Below, piece by piece: positions 31,072 through 39,660 of a DNA stretch of 64,000 nt. The number at the start of each line of letters is the position of its first letter. Positions within the stretch are counted from its first letter, which is position 1. The notes under the pieces were generated by a model. That model did not search any database, was not told the origin of the DNA, and worked only from the letters and a program-made list of their open reading frames with translations. Source of the stretch: Streptomyces gardneri (GTDB taxonomy: Bacteria > Actinomycetota > Actinomycetes > Streptomycetales > Streptomycetaceae). The stretch covers positions 62,001-126,000 of the forward strand of contig NZ_BJMN01000032.1 of assembly GCF_006539185.1 (NCBI RefSeq). The letters run 5' to 3'. The position numbers and the translations under genes were made by a program.

Positions 31072-33386
31072 TTCTTCTCGTACGGGTCGGGGAGCGAGTT
31101 GTCGCGGGAGTGCATGCGCGAGTCCCGGACGTACTTGACCAGCTCCTCGTCGAGGTAGTTCCGGTCCCGCTCGCTCCAGCCGGGGGCGTTCGCGTAGGCG
31201 ATGCCCGGCCTGAGCGAGTTCTCCTTGCCCATGGCCAGTGCCTCGTCCTTCAGGTCGTCGGACTTCTTCTTGAGCAGTTCGTCCTTCTCGTACTTCTCGG
31301 CCATGTCGTCCGCTTCCATGCCGATGAAGGTCACCACGGCCCCGCCCACCGTCTCGGCGGCCAGCGGTACGAGTACGCCACCGGCGCCACCGGTCAGGGC
31401 GACGACACCGCCCGCGGCGACCGCGCCGACCCCGAACTTGACCCATTCGGTCGTCTTGCCGACGGCCTTCTTGTGCTCCTCGGAGTCCTTCTCGTAGTCC
31501 TTGTCGATCTGCGCCATACGGGACTCGTCCATGATTCCCTGCGCCTCCGACCCGATGCGCAGGGTCGTCCGGGCGTCGGTGAGGTCCCGGTCCTCGAAGG
31601 TCGATCCGGGCTTGGGGCCCACCTCGTCGAGGACGCTCGTCGTGTACAGCATCTCGGCCGCCGAGAGGGTGGAGTGCCCGGTCTCGCTCTGCGACACGAT
31701 GCCCATGAAGTTGACGGCGTCGCCGCGGTTCCAGAGGAGCCCGGTGTCGAACTCCTCGCCGAACCGGGACTTGCCCTTGTCGTCGTTGTTGCCGAAGGGC
31801 GAGTTCTTCTTCTCCTCCATCGTCGTGTCGCTGTCCGTCTCCAGGGAGCGGTTCAGCTCGTCGATGTAGGCGGCGCCCATCTTGCCGAGGCTGTCGTCGA
31901 TGCCCGGCTGCTTGTGCATGTACTTGGGGTCGTCGCCGTACCGCTCGACGACCTTCTGCATGACTTCCGCGTTCTCCTTGGTCCGCACGTCCTTGAGACC
32001 CTCGGTCTCGGCGTCGTACGGGTGGCCGGTGGTCGCGGACTCCAGGGCGTGACCGAGCGCGTTGTAGCCGGGCTCCTTGGTCCTGTCACCCTTGTCGTTG
32101 AGCTCCTCGGGCCACTGACGGTCCTTGGTGAAGTAGTCGAACGGGTCGAGCTTCTTGTTGTCCTTGGTGTTCTCGGGCGTGACATCGATGCTGCTGTTGA
32201 AGAAGTCCGTCGACGCCTTGGGGTTGTGCCCGAGCCCCTCCATGAAACCGATCATGGGGTCGTTGCCCAGGTCGCCGCCCTGCCAGTTCAGGTGGCTCGG
32301 CATGCCGCCCATCGCGTGCCAGGCACGGTCGGCGGGCAGCCGCCCGTCGTGGGTCATCTTCCGCTCGGTGACGACGAGACCGTTGCCGTAGTCCTTCAGG
32401 AACTTGTCGTCGTAGTCGCCGACCCGCATCAGGTTGCTCATGACCTGGAAGCCGTAAGGGCTGGTGCCGCGCGTCTGGATGGGCTCGCCGCCGGCCTTGA
32501 TGACGTCGGCCTTCCACTGCTCCATCTCGGGGCTCGTGGAATGGGTCGCGGTGGCGAGCGTCATACTCCAGTTCGTCTGGAGCTCCTTCAGCTTGTCCCG
32601 GTGGTCGACACCGAGGCGCGAGCCGTCGCTCGGGTCGCCCATGTCGGCCCAGTACTCCATGCTGCCCTTCGGCCCGACCTCCAGGGCGAACTTCTCGGCG
32701 AAGTACGGGTCCTTCTGGTTGGCCTTGAAGAGGGCGTTGAGCTTGTCGATCTCCGCCGGGGTGGCCTCGTCGCCCTTCTTGTACAGCTCGTAGGCGGCGT
32801 GCGCGTCCTCGGCGTCCTGCGCCTTCGAGGCGGCGGCGAGCGAGTCGTAGCTCGTGCCGGAGAAGTTGTTCTGGTCGGAGCCGACGAGGCCGCGGAGCGC
32901 GCGCGATGCCACGTCGTCGGCGTTGTTCGCCCGGTCCATCGCGGCCTTGATGGACGACCGCATGGCCTCGAAGTCGGCCTGCTCGGGCTTGGGACCGTCG
33001 TAGTCCTTCGCCCGGCGGTCGGGGTGGATCAGGTAGCTGACGACACCGTCCTGGTCGATGCGGATGCCCTTGCCGGGGGCCTCCGCGACCAGCTTCTCCA
33101 GCTCGCTCTTCGCGGCGGAGAACTCGGACTCCGCGTCCCGCAGGATGTTGCGGATGCTGGTCGCCCCGATGAGGGCGTCGCCGAACTCCTTGGCCGTCTT
33201 CCGGACGAACTCCCGGGTCACCCCGGCGTTCTCGCCCTTCCAGTCGGCCTTGTCGGCCTTGCCCTTGAGGCCGGTGTCGGCCTTCTCCTTGGACTTCTCC
33301 AGCTTGGACACCGCCTCCGACCAGACCGTGGCCGCCTCCTTGAGGCCGCCGAGCCGGGCGTGGAGAACCTGGTCGAACTTCAGCAT
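31068..33386 (-). CDS. Large WXG-type protein (DUF6571-like) of module B, predicted type VII substrate
   Basis: A 772-residue paralogue of the protein at 21711-24032. The WXG motif falls at exactly the same position (Trp49-Lys-Gly51 in KADWKGENA). Shared blocks include GPKGSMEYW, DPMIGFMEGLGHNPKA, GHALESATTGH, DSLGKMGAAYIDELN and IMDESRMAQI. The Gly-rich hydrophobic stretch near residues 655-687 (VAAGGVVALTGGAGGVLVPL) is also kept, while the last ~85 residues differ completely. ATG start with a GAGGGA ribosome site. The conserved body with divergent C-terminus is what effector families often show; no enzymatic motif was recognised. Confidence 0.78.
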   Translation of the reverse strand: MLKFDQVLHARLGGLKEAATVWSEAVSKLEKSKEKADTGLKGKADKADWKGENAGVTREFVRKTAKEFGDALIGATSIRNILRDAESEFSAAKSELEKLVAEAPGKGIRIDQDGVVSYLIHPDRRAKDYDGPKPEQADFEAMRSSIKAAMDRANNADDVASRALRGLVGSDQNNFSGTSYDSLAAASKAQDAEDAHAAYELYKKGDEATPAEIDKLNALFKANQKDPYFAEKFALEVGPKGSMEYWADMGDPSDGSRLGVDHRDKLKELQTNWSMTLATATHSTSPEMEQWKADVIKAGGEPIQTRGTSPYGFQVMSNLMRVGDYDDKFLKDYGNGLVVTERKMTHDGRLPADRAWHAMGGMPSHLNWQGGDLGNDPMIGFMEGLGHNPKASTDFFNSSIDVTPENTKDNKKLDPFDYFTKDRQWPEELNDKGDRTKEPGYNALGHALESATTGHPYDAETEGLKDVRTKENAEVMQKVVERYGDDPKYMHKQPGIDDSLGKMGAAYIDELNRSLETDSDTTMEEKKNSPFGNNDDKGKSRFGEEFDTGLLWNRGDAVNFMGIVSQSETGHSTLSAAEMLYTTSVLDEVGPKPGSTFEDRDLTDARTTLRIGSEAQGIMDESRMAQIDKDYEKDSEEHKKAVGKTTEWVKFGVGAVAAGGVVALTGGAGGVLVPLAAETVGGAVVTFIGMEADDMAEKYEKDELLKKKSDDLKDEALAMGKENSLRPGIAYANAPGWSERDRNYLDEELVKYVRDSRMHSRDNSLPDPYEKK

Positions 33387-33437
33387 CTAACGTCCCTCGT
33401 CAGCCGTTGCCGTGCCGTGCGCCGTGCCGTCGTCGGC

Positions 33438-33854
33438 TTACTTGAAGTGCTCGTTGATCGTGGACATGGAGAAGTTCGTGACCAGCACTTCTTCATGGTT
33501 GGCGTGGCTGATGACCGTGTCCTCAAGGTGGTTGTGGATGTGCGCGCAGGCGCTGAGGAGCGTCTCGGCCTGGCCGCGCCAGGTGTCCCACATGGTCCAC
33601 ATCGCGGATCCGGTCAGGAACCCGTCGCCGTCGAGGCTCTTGGCCGCCGCGTCCGTCTGGGCGCCCGCGTGGAAGGCGTCCCGCTCGAACCAGTGGAAGA
33701 GCTCCTGGGCCTCGTTGCCGATGGCCTTGAGATCGGCGGACGTCACCTTGTAGTCGCTGGCGCCACCGCCTCCGCCGGATTCGGCGGGCACACCGTTGAG
33801 CCTCATGGCAGCGCTCTCGCTGCGGACTTGGCCCCACTCCTCGTCGAACGACAT
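33438..33854 (-). CDS. Small WXG-like helical protein of module B
   Basis: A 138-residue paralogue of the 24048-24473 protein: same start (MSFDEEWGQVRS), Gly-run GGGGG near residues 27-31, then a helical hairpin with Trp-Arg-Gly in DTWRGQAETLL and the ending STINEHFK. The Trp-x-Gly between two helices is the WXG100 hallmark, although the protein is longer than the usual ~100 residues. It lies 51 bp upstream of the 772-aa protein and 45 bp downstream of the mycosin gene, inside one minus-strand operon. Likely secretion partner of the large protein. Confidence 0.78.
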   Translation of the reverse strand: MSFDEEWGQVRSESAAMRLNGVPAESGGGGGASDYKVTSADLKAIGNEAQELFHWFERDAFHAGAQTDAAAKSLDGDGFLTGSAMWTMWDTWRGQAETLLSACAHIHNHLEDTVISHANHEEVLVTNFSMSTINEHFK

Positions 33855-33899
33855 CTATTTCCCCATGTGAGTCACGGACGTTCAGCGGTACGGGAGTAC

Positions 33900-35144
33900 T
33901 CAGCCCCGCCGCGAACGGAGTACGGGTACGGCGACGCCGACCCCCAGAAGCACGGCCGCACCGATTCCGAGCCCGATCCAGAGCCCGGTGTCGCCGCCTT
34001 CCTCGGCGGCGGCCTGCGGGGCCGGCGCGGGGGCGACGGTGGTGGTCTCCACCGGACCGGGGTCGGCCGAGGGCAGGGTTTCGGGAGCGGAAGGCGTGGC
34101 GGTCGCGACCTCGGTGAGGTCGTCGATCGGCCGGACGTCGGCCGGGCCGGGGTCGCCGGGCGTCTTCAGCGTACGAAGGGGACGGATGGCTCCGTACCCG
34201 AGGAAGTCACTGCGCTTCTCGCCCCCGGCGGGCTTGGAGACGGTGTTGAGCATGACCTTCAGGACCTGGTTGTTGGTCCAGTCGGGGTGCTTCGACCAGA
34301 GGAGCGCGGCGGCGGCGGAGGCGAGGGCGGTGGCGTCACTGGTACCGACGGTCGTGCACATGCCCGTGCCACCGCCGCATGCGTGCACCATGTCCTTGCC
34401 GGGCGCGACGATGTCGACCTGGTCACCGTGCTGGGACATCGGGACGTGCATCCCCTTGTTGTCGACGGCTCCGACACCGACGACGCCGGGCGTCGCTGCC
34501 GGATACATCTGCCTGTTGCCCTTCTCGGCGTCGTTGCCGACACCGGCGAAGACCAGAGCGCCCTTGTCCAGGGCGTACTTCACCGATTCCGTGAGCTTCG
34601 ACGAGCCCGCTCCCACCGCCATCGAGATGTTGATGACCTTGGCCCCGGAGTCGACGGCGTAGCGGATCGCGTCGGGCACGACCCGGTTGAACTCCTCGTC
34701 GGCTGCCGCCTGGCTCTTCGTGCCGCTGTCCCCACCCGACACGCGCACAGGGAGGATCTTCGCGCCAGGGGCCAGCCCGAACGCTCCGTTGCCGCCGTCG
34801 CGTTCACCGGTGCCCGCGATGAGCCCCGCCATACCGGTGCCGTGACCGTTGTAGTCGGTGTACTCGTCGCCCGGATTGTCCGTGGCGAAATCCTTGCCCT
34901 TGAGGACCTGGCCCCGAAGATCGGGGTTCTGCTTCTCCACCCCGGTGTCGATCACGGCTACCGTGACGCCCTTGCCCGTGCTGAGCTGCCAGATCTCCTC
35001 GGCGCCCATGGCGTCCAGGTGCCACTGCTGGGCACGGAAGTCCTCCGCATGGGCGGGGACGGAAGCGATGCCCACCAGCAGCATCCCCAAGGCGGCCGAG
35101 GCGGTGACTCGGGCACTGCTCCGACGAATACTGCTGGTAGACAT
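33900..35144 (-). CDS. Mycosin-type subtilisin-like serine protease (type VII secretion-associated)
   Basis: A 414-residue S8 protease. An N-terminal signal peptide (about 1-33, ending PAHA) leads into the catalytic domain with Asp66 (AVIDTG), His101 (NGHGTGMAG), oxyanion Asn204 (GVGND) and Ser269 (VGTSDATALAS). After a Pro/Thr/Ala-rich linker a C-terminal membrane helix follows (about 386-408, LWIGLGIGAAVLLGVGVAVP) with basic residues behind it. Signal peptide, subtilase domain and C-terminal anchor are exactly the MycP layout; mycosins stabilise ESX secretion complexes and cut substrates. The gene lies between a PPE-like WXG gene and module B, so it probably processes these proteins. ATG with a good ribosome site. 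Confidence 0.93.
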   Translation of the reverse strand: MSTSSIRRSSARVTASAALGMLLVGIASVPAHAEDFRAQQWHLDAMGAEEIWQLSTGKGVTVAVIDTGVEKQNPDLRGQVLKGKDFATDNPGDEYTDYNGHGTGMAGLIAGTGERDGGNGAFGLAPGAKILPVRVSGGDSGTKSQAAADEEFNRVVPDAIRYAVDSGAKVINISMAVGAGSSKLTESVKYALDKGALVFAGVGNDAEKGNRQMYPAATPGVVGVGAVDNKGMHVPMSQHGDQVDIVAPGKDMVHACGGGTGMCTTVGTSDATALASAAAALLWSKHPDWTNNQVLKVMLNTVSKPAGGEKRSDFLGYGAIRPLRTLKTPGDPGPADVRPIDDLTEVATATPSAPETLPSADPGPVETTTVAPAPAPQAAAEEGGDTGLWIGLGIGAAVLLGVGVAVPVLRSRRG

Positions 35145-35161
35145 CTGCTTCCTCGCGCTGA

Positions 35162-36688
35162 TCAGTCGATGACGGGCGGGGCCACGCGGCGGTTGCCCTG
35201 CTGCCAGGTCTCCTCGTCCTCGACAAGGTAGTCGGGACGCTCTCCGTTGGTGTCCTCGCGGTCACCGGCCTGTGTGGTGCCTCCGCGCACGAGGCCGGAG
35301 CCACCGGGCGTGAAGGGACGCGCGCCGCCCGCTGCGGCACCGGCAGCGCCGGGGCGCTGCGCCTTGCCGCCGACGACTCCGCCGGTCTCACTCGCGAGCC
35401 GGCGACCGCCGGTGATGCCGTTCTGGCCGGCGCCCATCGAACCGCCCATACCGCCGCCCATGGGGCCACGGCCCATGCCCGTGCCGTTGCGCCCGCCCTG
35501 CTCCGTGCCGATGACGGTGCTGCGCGGGATGCCGGTCGCGGGACGCCCGTGGGTGCTCTGCACCTGGCGTCCGCCGCTGATGCCCTCGCGGGGCACGTTG
35601 AGCCCGGCGCGCTGACCGCCGGGCATCGGGCCACGAGGGTTGCCGTTGCCTCCGCTGACGGGCGGGGTGTGGGTCAGGGGACCCGGTCCGCCCTTCCCCG
35701 TGAACGGAGGAATGCCCGTGGTCACGAACGGGGGCGTACCGCCGTCCTTCGTGATCGGCGGCGGTGTGCCCGTCGGCCCCGGCCCGGTTGTGGTCGGAGG
35801 CTGGTGCGGCAGCGTGTCGACGCTGTCGATGCCCAGGTCCGCAGGAACGTCGGGCTTGACGTCGGTCGGGACATCGGGCCTGTCGCCAGGCTTGACCACG
35901 TCCGTCGGGCCGGTCCGGTCGCCCGTCGGCGGGGTCACCGGCGAGTCGGGAGTGGTCCGGGTGTCCGGCTGACTACGCGTGCCGGACGTCCCTGTGCTCG
36001 TGTCCGAACCCGTAGAGCTCCGGTCGCGCTGATTCGAGGACCCGATGTACGAGGAATCGCCACCGACGGTGCTGTCCTGCGCCGGCACGAACGCCCCCGG
36101 CGGCGGCGGAAACGTCGGCGGGACGTTGTTGCCCATGTGGAGCGACGACCACTTGTACGCCTCGGAGAGGCGGTCCATCTCCTTCGCCGCCGCCTCCTTG
36201 TTCGCCGCTTCCTTGGCCTCGATGGCGGCGAGCTCCTCGCTCGCGGCCATCTGCGACCGGGCGTTGCCGGCGATCGTCCGGGAGTCGGGGTCGTTGCGGT
36301 ACTTCAGCGCCGCTTCGAGGTTCTCCTTGGCGGACGCGTGGGACGTGTACCGGGGCATGGCGCTCTGCGCCGAGGCGATGGCGGAGGAGTTCTCCTCCAT
36401 CCACTTGGCCCCGCCCTTGCTGTAGTCAGCGAGCCCCTTCGTCGAATTGGCCACGTTGGTGGCCCACTCGACGAACGCCTTCTCGGCCTCGCCTTCCCAG
36501 TCCATGCGCCGCATGCTGGCGCTCAGCTCCTCGGCGATCCGCTCCAACTGATCGCCGACCGTCTTCAGCCGCGTCGCCGCGTCGCCGACGTAGAAGCTGC
36601 TCGCCTCGTCCAGCCATGCCAGCATCTGCTGATGGGACATGCCGCGGAAGTTCGTTCCGCCGCCTCCGCCGCCCTCTGCAGGCCTCAT
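35162..36688 (-). CDS. PPE-like WXG protein with Pro/Gly-rich C-terminus
   Basis: A 508-residue protein. Residues ~15-190 are helical with a WXG motif (Trp64-Glu-Gly66 in MDWEGEAEKAF), comparable to PPE/WXG domains of type VII substrates. Residues ~190-480 are disordered Pro, Gly, Thr and Ser-rich sequence. The end is RPDYLVEDEETW plus ~13 residues, where Tyr487-x3-Asp491 has the form of the YxxxD/E export signal, although normally this sits right after the helical hairpin. It begins an ATG 50 bp after the WXG100-like gene and ends 17 bp before the mycosin gene. Likely a secreted or surface substrate. Confidence 0.82.
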   Translation of the reverse strand: MRPAEGGGGGGTNFRGMSHQQMLAWLDEASSFYVGDAATRLKTVGDQLERIAEELSASMRRMDWEGEAEKAFVEWATNVANSTKGLADYSKGGAKWMEENSSAIASAQSAMPRYTSHASAKENLEAALKYRNDPDSRTIAGNARSQMAASEELAAIEAKEAANKEAAAKEMDRLSEAYKWSSLHMGNNVPPTFPPPPGAFVPAQDSTVGGDSSYIGSSNQRDRSSTGSDTSTGTSGTRSQPDTRTTPDSPVTPPTGDRTGPTDVVKPGDRPDVPTDVKPDVPADLGIDSVDTLPHQPPTTTGPGPTGTPPPITKDGGTPPFVTTGIPPFTGKGGPGPLTHTPPVSGGNGNPRGPMPGGQRAGLNVPREGISGGRQVQSTHGRPATGIPRSTVIGTEQGGRNGTGMGRGPMGGGMGGSMGAGQNGITGGRRLASETGGVVGGKAQRPGAAGAAAGGARPFTPGGSGLVRGGTTQAGDREDTNGERPDYLVEDEETWQQGNRRVAPPVID

Positions 36689-36738
36689 CTCTCGCCTCTT
36701 CCCCGTGTCCCCGAAATTCCGTCCGGCACCCGCCTGCG

Positions 36739-37212
36739 CTACTTGTAGATGCCGCCATCCTCAAGGCCCGTGCTGCCGTCACTCGCCGGCGCTCCGCGGC
36801 CCGCTTCCTTGTCCGCCTTCTCCTTGGCGTCGAAGGTCCGCTGGTGGATGTTGATCATCTTGCGCTTGATGTCGTCGTCCATCTCCTCGAAGCCGTTCTT
36901 CGAGGCGACGACCGCGATCCCGAGCCCTTCCAGGCAGTCGTTGAGCAGACCGGAGAGCTCCACCAGCCGCGACAGGGTCCCGTCGTACGCCGCGTAGGCG
37001 CCCTGGGCCTCACCCCAGGCGGCGCCGCCGCCGCCGAACTGCGTGCGGGTCACCGGATTCTCGGCCTTCAACTTCCCGGGTTCGGCGTGCGAGCCCTGGA
37101 GGTCCTCGATGAGCCCCTCGATCTGCTTCCTGAAGGTCTCCATGGAGTCGGCGCTGTACTTGACGGCCGCCGCCCGCATCCCGGACGCCATCCCACCCAA
37201 CGAGGCTTCCAT
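36739..37212 (-). CDS. WXG100-like helical protein, first gene of the module B operon
   Basis: A 157-residue helical protein. The helices surround a Gly-rich turn FGGGGAAWGEA (about residues 59-69) with a Trp-Gly pair in place of a strict WXG, followed by a long second helix and a charged tail (FDAKEKADKEAGRG). ATG 37212 has GAGGAG 7 nt upstream; a longer frame to 37314 has no ribosome site. It is the most upstream gene of a six-gene minus-strand operon (gaps of 50, 17, 45, 51 and -4 bp) covering the PPE-like protein, mycosin and module B. Type VII substrate or partner by context. Confidence 0.75.
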   Translation of the reverse strand: MEASLGGMASGMRAAAVKYSADSMETFRKQIEGLIEDLQGSHAEPGKLKAENPVTRTQFGGGGAAWGEAQGAYAAYDGTLSRLVELSGLLNDCLEGLGIAVVASKNGFEEMDDDIKRKMINIHQRTFDAKEKADKEAGRGAPASDGSTGLEDGGIYK

Positions 37213-37332
37213 GCCCGCGCTCCTCCCCCGTGTGAACAACCGTGCGCGTCCTACCAAGTCTAGGAGTCCACTGTAGTCAGGAACGACGACAGTCCGCACC
37301 TCTCGGTTGCACAAGCAACGGACATCACATGG

Positions 37333-39660
37333 TTACGAATTGGGCACGGCGACGGCCGCCTGCGGCCTGATCGGGAGGCGGTTGACGGGCCGTCCGGTCG
37401 CCGCGCGCACCGCTGAGGCCACTGCGGCGGGTGAGGTGACGACCGGGACCGCGCTCGCCGCCTTCGCGCCGAACGGGGCCACGACATCGCGCTCTTCGAC
37501 GAGTTTCACGATGCGAATGTCCGGGGCATCCAGGGATGTCGGAAGTGCGTAGCCGGTGAAGTCGGGGTGCCGGACCAGGCCGCGGGCGGTGCGGAGGTTC
37601 TCCGTGAGGGCCGCGCCGACGCCCTGGGTGACGCCCGCCTCGATACGGGTGGCGAGCTGGGCCGGGTTGAGGATGCGGCCGACGTCCTGGGCGACGGCCA
37701 TCTCCACGACCCGTACCGCGCCGAGTTCGATGTCCACGTCCACCACCGCGCGGATCGCGCAGAAGGCGAGGCCGACGAAGGCGTCGCCCTGGCCGTCCTC
37801 GTCGAGCGGCTCGGTGGGATGGGGGCGGCACTGGGCGGTGGCCCAGAGTTCCTTGCCGTCCATCGCCTCCGTGACCGTCGTCGACAGGACGCCGTCGTAC
37901 GAGGTGATCTTGCCGTCGGTGATCTGGAGCAGCTCGGTCGACATGCCGAACTTGTGGGCCAGCGGCTGGAGGAGCTGCGTGCGGACCATCTTGGCCGCGC
38001 GCTCCACCGCCCCGCCCGAGACCCAGGTGTGGCGGCCGTGGGCCGACGGGCCGGCCGGCGGCTGGTCGGTGTCGACGGGCGCGACCTGCACCTCGTCGAT
38101 GCCGAGGGTCTCCTGCACGATCTGGCGGGCGAGCGTCGAGAAGCCCGAACCGGTGTCCACGGCCGAGCAGATGACCGTGGCCACCCCGTCCATGACCCGG
38201 ACGGTCGCCGTCGAGACCTCGTCCATGCCCTCCGCGCCCAGCATGTGCACCATGCCGAGGGCGTAGCCCACGCCCCGCCGTACCGCGCCGGGTTCGCCCG
38301 CGCCCTCGGGGCCGCCGGGCAGCAGCCAGTCGTCCTCCGGGGTGTCCTTGGGGAGCGCTGGGAGGGGGAAGTCGCGTACGGCGGAGAGGAGTTCGGCCAC
38401 GGGTGCCGGACAGGTCACGGTCTGGCCGGTCGGCAGGATGTCGCCGGTCGCCATCACGTTCCGCATGCGCAACTCGGCCGGATCCACGCCCAGTTTGGCC
38501 GCGAGCTTGTCCATCTGCGCCTCGTAGGCGGCGCACACCTGCATCGCGCCCTCGCCGCGCACGTGCCCGGACGGGGGGTTGTTCGTCCGAACCGCCCAGC
38601 CCTCCACGAAGGCGTGCGGGACGACGTACGGGCCGCAGGCGAAGGCCACGGCCGCGGCGAGCGACTCGGACGAGGAGTCGGCGTACGCGCCGGCGTCGAG
38701 CAGGATCTGCGCCTCCACCTTCACCAGGTGCCCTTCCGCGTCCGCGTGGTGGCGGTAGCGCAGCAGGGTGGGGTGGCGGTGGGCGTGGCCGAGGAAGGAC
38801 TCCTCGCGCGTAGCGGTGAGCTTGACGGGGCAGCCGGTACGGAGTGCGAGCAGACCCAGCGGGATCTGGAAGCCCGGGTCCTCCCGGTCTCCGGTGGCGC
38901 CGGGGACGCCGGTCACGACGACCTTGACCTGCTCGGGCTGGAGGCCGAAGCAGGCGGCGGCCAGGTCCCGGTCGGTGTGCGGGTCGGTCGAGGCCGTGTA
39001 CAGCTCGACGCCGCCGTCGGGGCGGGGCACGGCGAGGCCGGCCTCGGCGCCGATCGGCGCCGGGTCCTGGCGGCCGATCCGGTACAGGCCCTCGACGATG
39101 ACCTCGCCGGTGGCCTCCGGGTCGCCGAAGCGCAGCGGGATGTGCCGGATCAGGTTGCCGTCGGGGTGCAGCGCCTCGGCGGCGAAGGCCTTCTCGGGGT
39201 CGGTCACCGGGTCGAGGATCTCGTACTCGACGCTGATCGCGGCCGCGGCGAGCCGGGCCGTGTCGGGGTGGTCGGCGGCGACGGCCGCGAGGGCCTCGCC
39301 GTGGTGCCGGACCAGGTCGGAGGCGAAGACGGGCCGGTCGGCCACGCGGCGGCCGTACGTCGTCGCGCCCGGCACGTCGGCGGCCGTCACCACGGCGCGT
39401 ACGCCCGGCATGGCCGTCGCGGCCGACGTGTCGACGGAGACGATCCGGGCGTGCGGGTGCGGGGAGCGCAGGATCGCGGCCCAGAGCAGGCCCTCGGCCC
39501 AGAGGTCGGCGGCGTACGGGAAGGTGCCCTCGGTCTTCGCCCGTGACTCGGCCTGCGGGAGCGAGGTGCCGAGGCCGTGCGCGGTCGGCTCCTGGTCCGG
39601 TGTCCCGGGGGTGTCCAGGACCGGGAGAACGGGAATGGCGGTGGTCGCGTCGCTGCTCAC
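37333..39660 (-). CDS. Xanthine dehydrogenase-family molybdopterin subunit, catalytic Glu apparently missing
   Basis: A 775-residue large subunit of the xanthine/aldehyde oxidase family. The N-terminal a/b hammerhead domain includes ILRSPHPHARIVSVD; the MoCo-binding domains include RGEGAMQ, CSAVDTGSGFSTLARQIVQETLG and AVAQDVGRILNPAQLATRIEAGVTQG. In active family members the C-terminal segment carries a GxGE motif whose Glu acts as base. Here the equivalent segment reads PFGAKAASAVPVVTSP, with Ala-Ala-Ser-Ala where Gly-Ala-Gly-Glu is expected. Its GTG overlaps the stop of the 2Fe-2S subunit gene (GTGA). Substrate and activity are uncertain. Confidence 0.88.
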   Translation of the reverse strand: MSSDATTAIPVLPVLDTPGTPDQEPTAHGLGTSLPQAESRAKTEGTFPYAADLWAEGLLWAAILRSPHPHARIVSVDTSAATAMPGVRAVVTAADVPGATTYGRRVADRPVFASDLVRHHGEALAAVAADHPDTARLAAAAISVEYEILDPVTDPEKAFAAEALHPDGNLIRHIPLRFGDPEATGEVIVEGLYRIGRQDPAPIGAEAGLAVPRPDGGVELYTASTDPHTDRDLAAACFGLQPEQVKVVVTGVPGATGDREDPGFQIPLGLLALRTGCPVKLTATREESFLGHAHRHPTLLRYRHHADAEGHLVKVEAQILLDAGAYADSSSESLAAAVAFACGPYVVPHAFVEGWAVRTNNPPSGHVRGEGAMQVCAAYEAQMDKLAAKLGVDPAELRMRNVMATGDILPTGQTVTCPAPVAELLSAVRDFPLPALPKDTPEDDWLLPGGPEGAGEPGAVRRGVGYALGMVHMLGAEGMDEVSTATVRVMDGVATVICSAVDTGSGFSTLARQIVQETLGIDEVQVAPVDTDQPPAGPSAHGRHTWVSGGAVERAAKMVRTQLLQPLAHKFGMSTELLQITDGKITSYDGVLSTTVTEAMDGKELWATAQCRPHPTEPLDEDGQGDAFVGLAFCAIRAVVDVDIELGAVRVVEMAVAQDVGRILNPAQLATRIEAGVTQGVGAALTENLRTARGLVRHPDFTGYALPTSLDAPDIRIVKLVEERDVVAPFGAKAASAVPVVTSPAAVASAVRAATGRPVNRLPIRPQAAVAVPNS

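Noticed and set aside
37213..37332. Right-hand attachment site matching the tRNA-Cys 3' end
   Set aside because: No stretch here matches the tRNA 3' end beyond a few bases.
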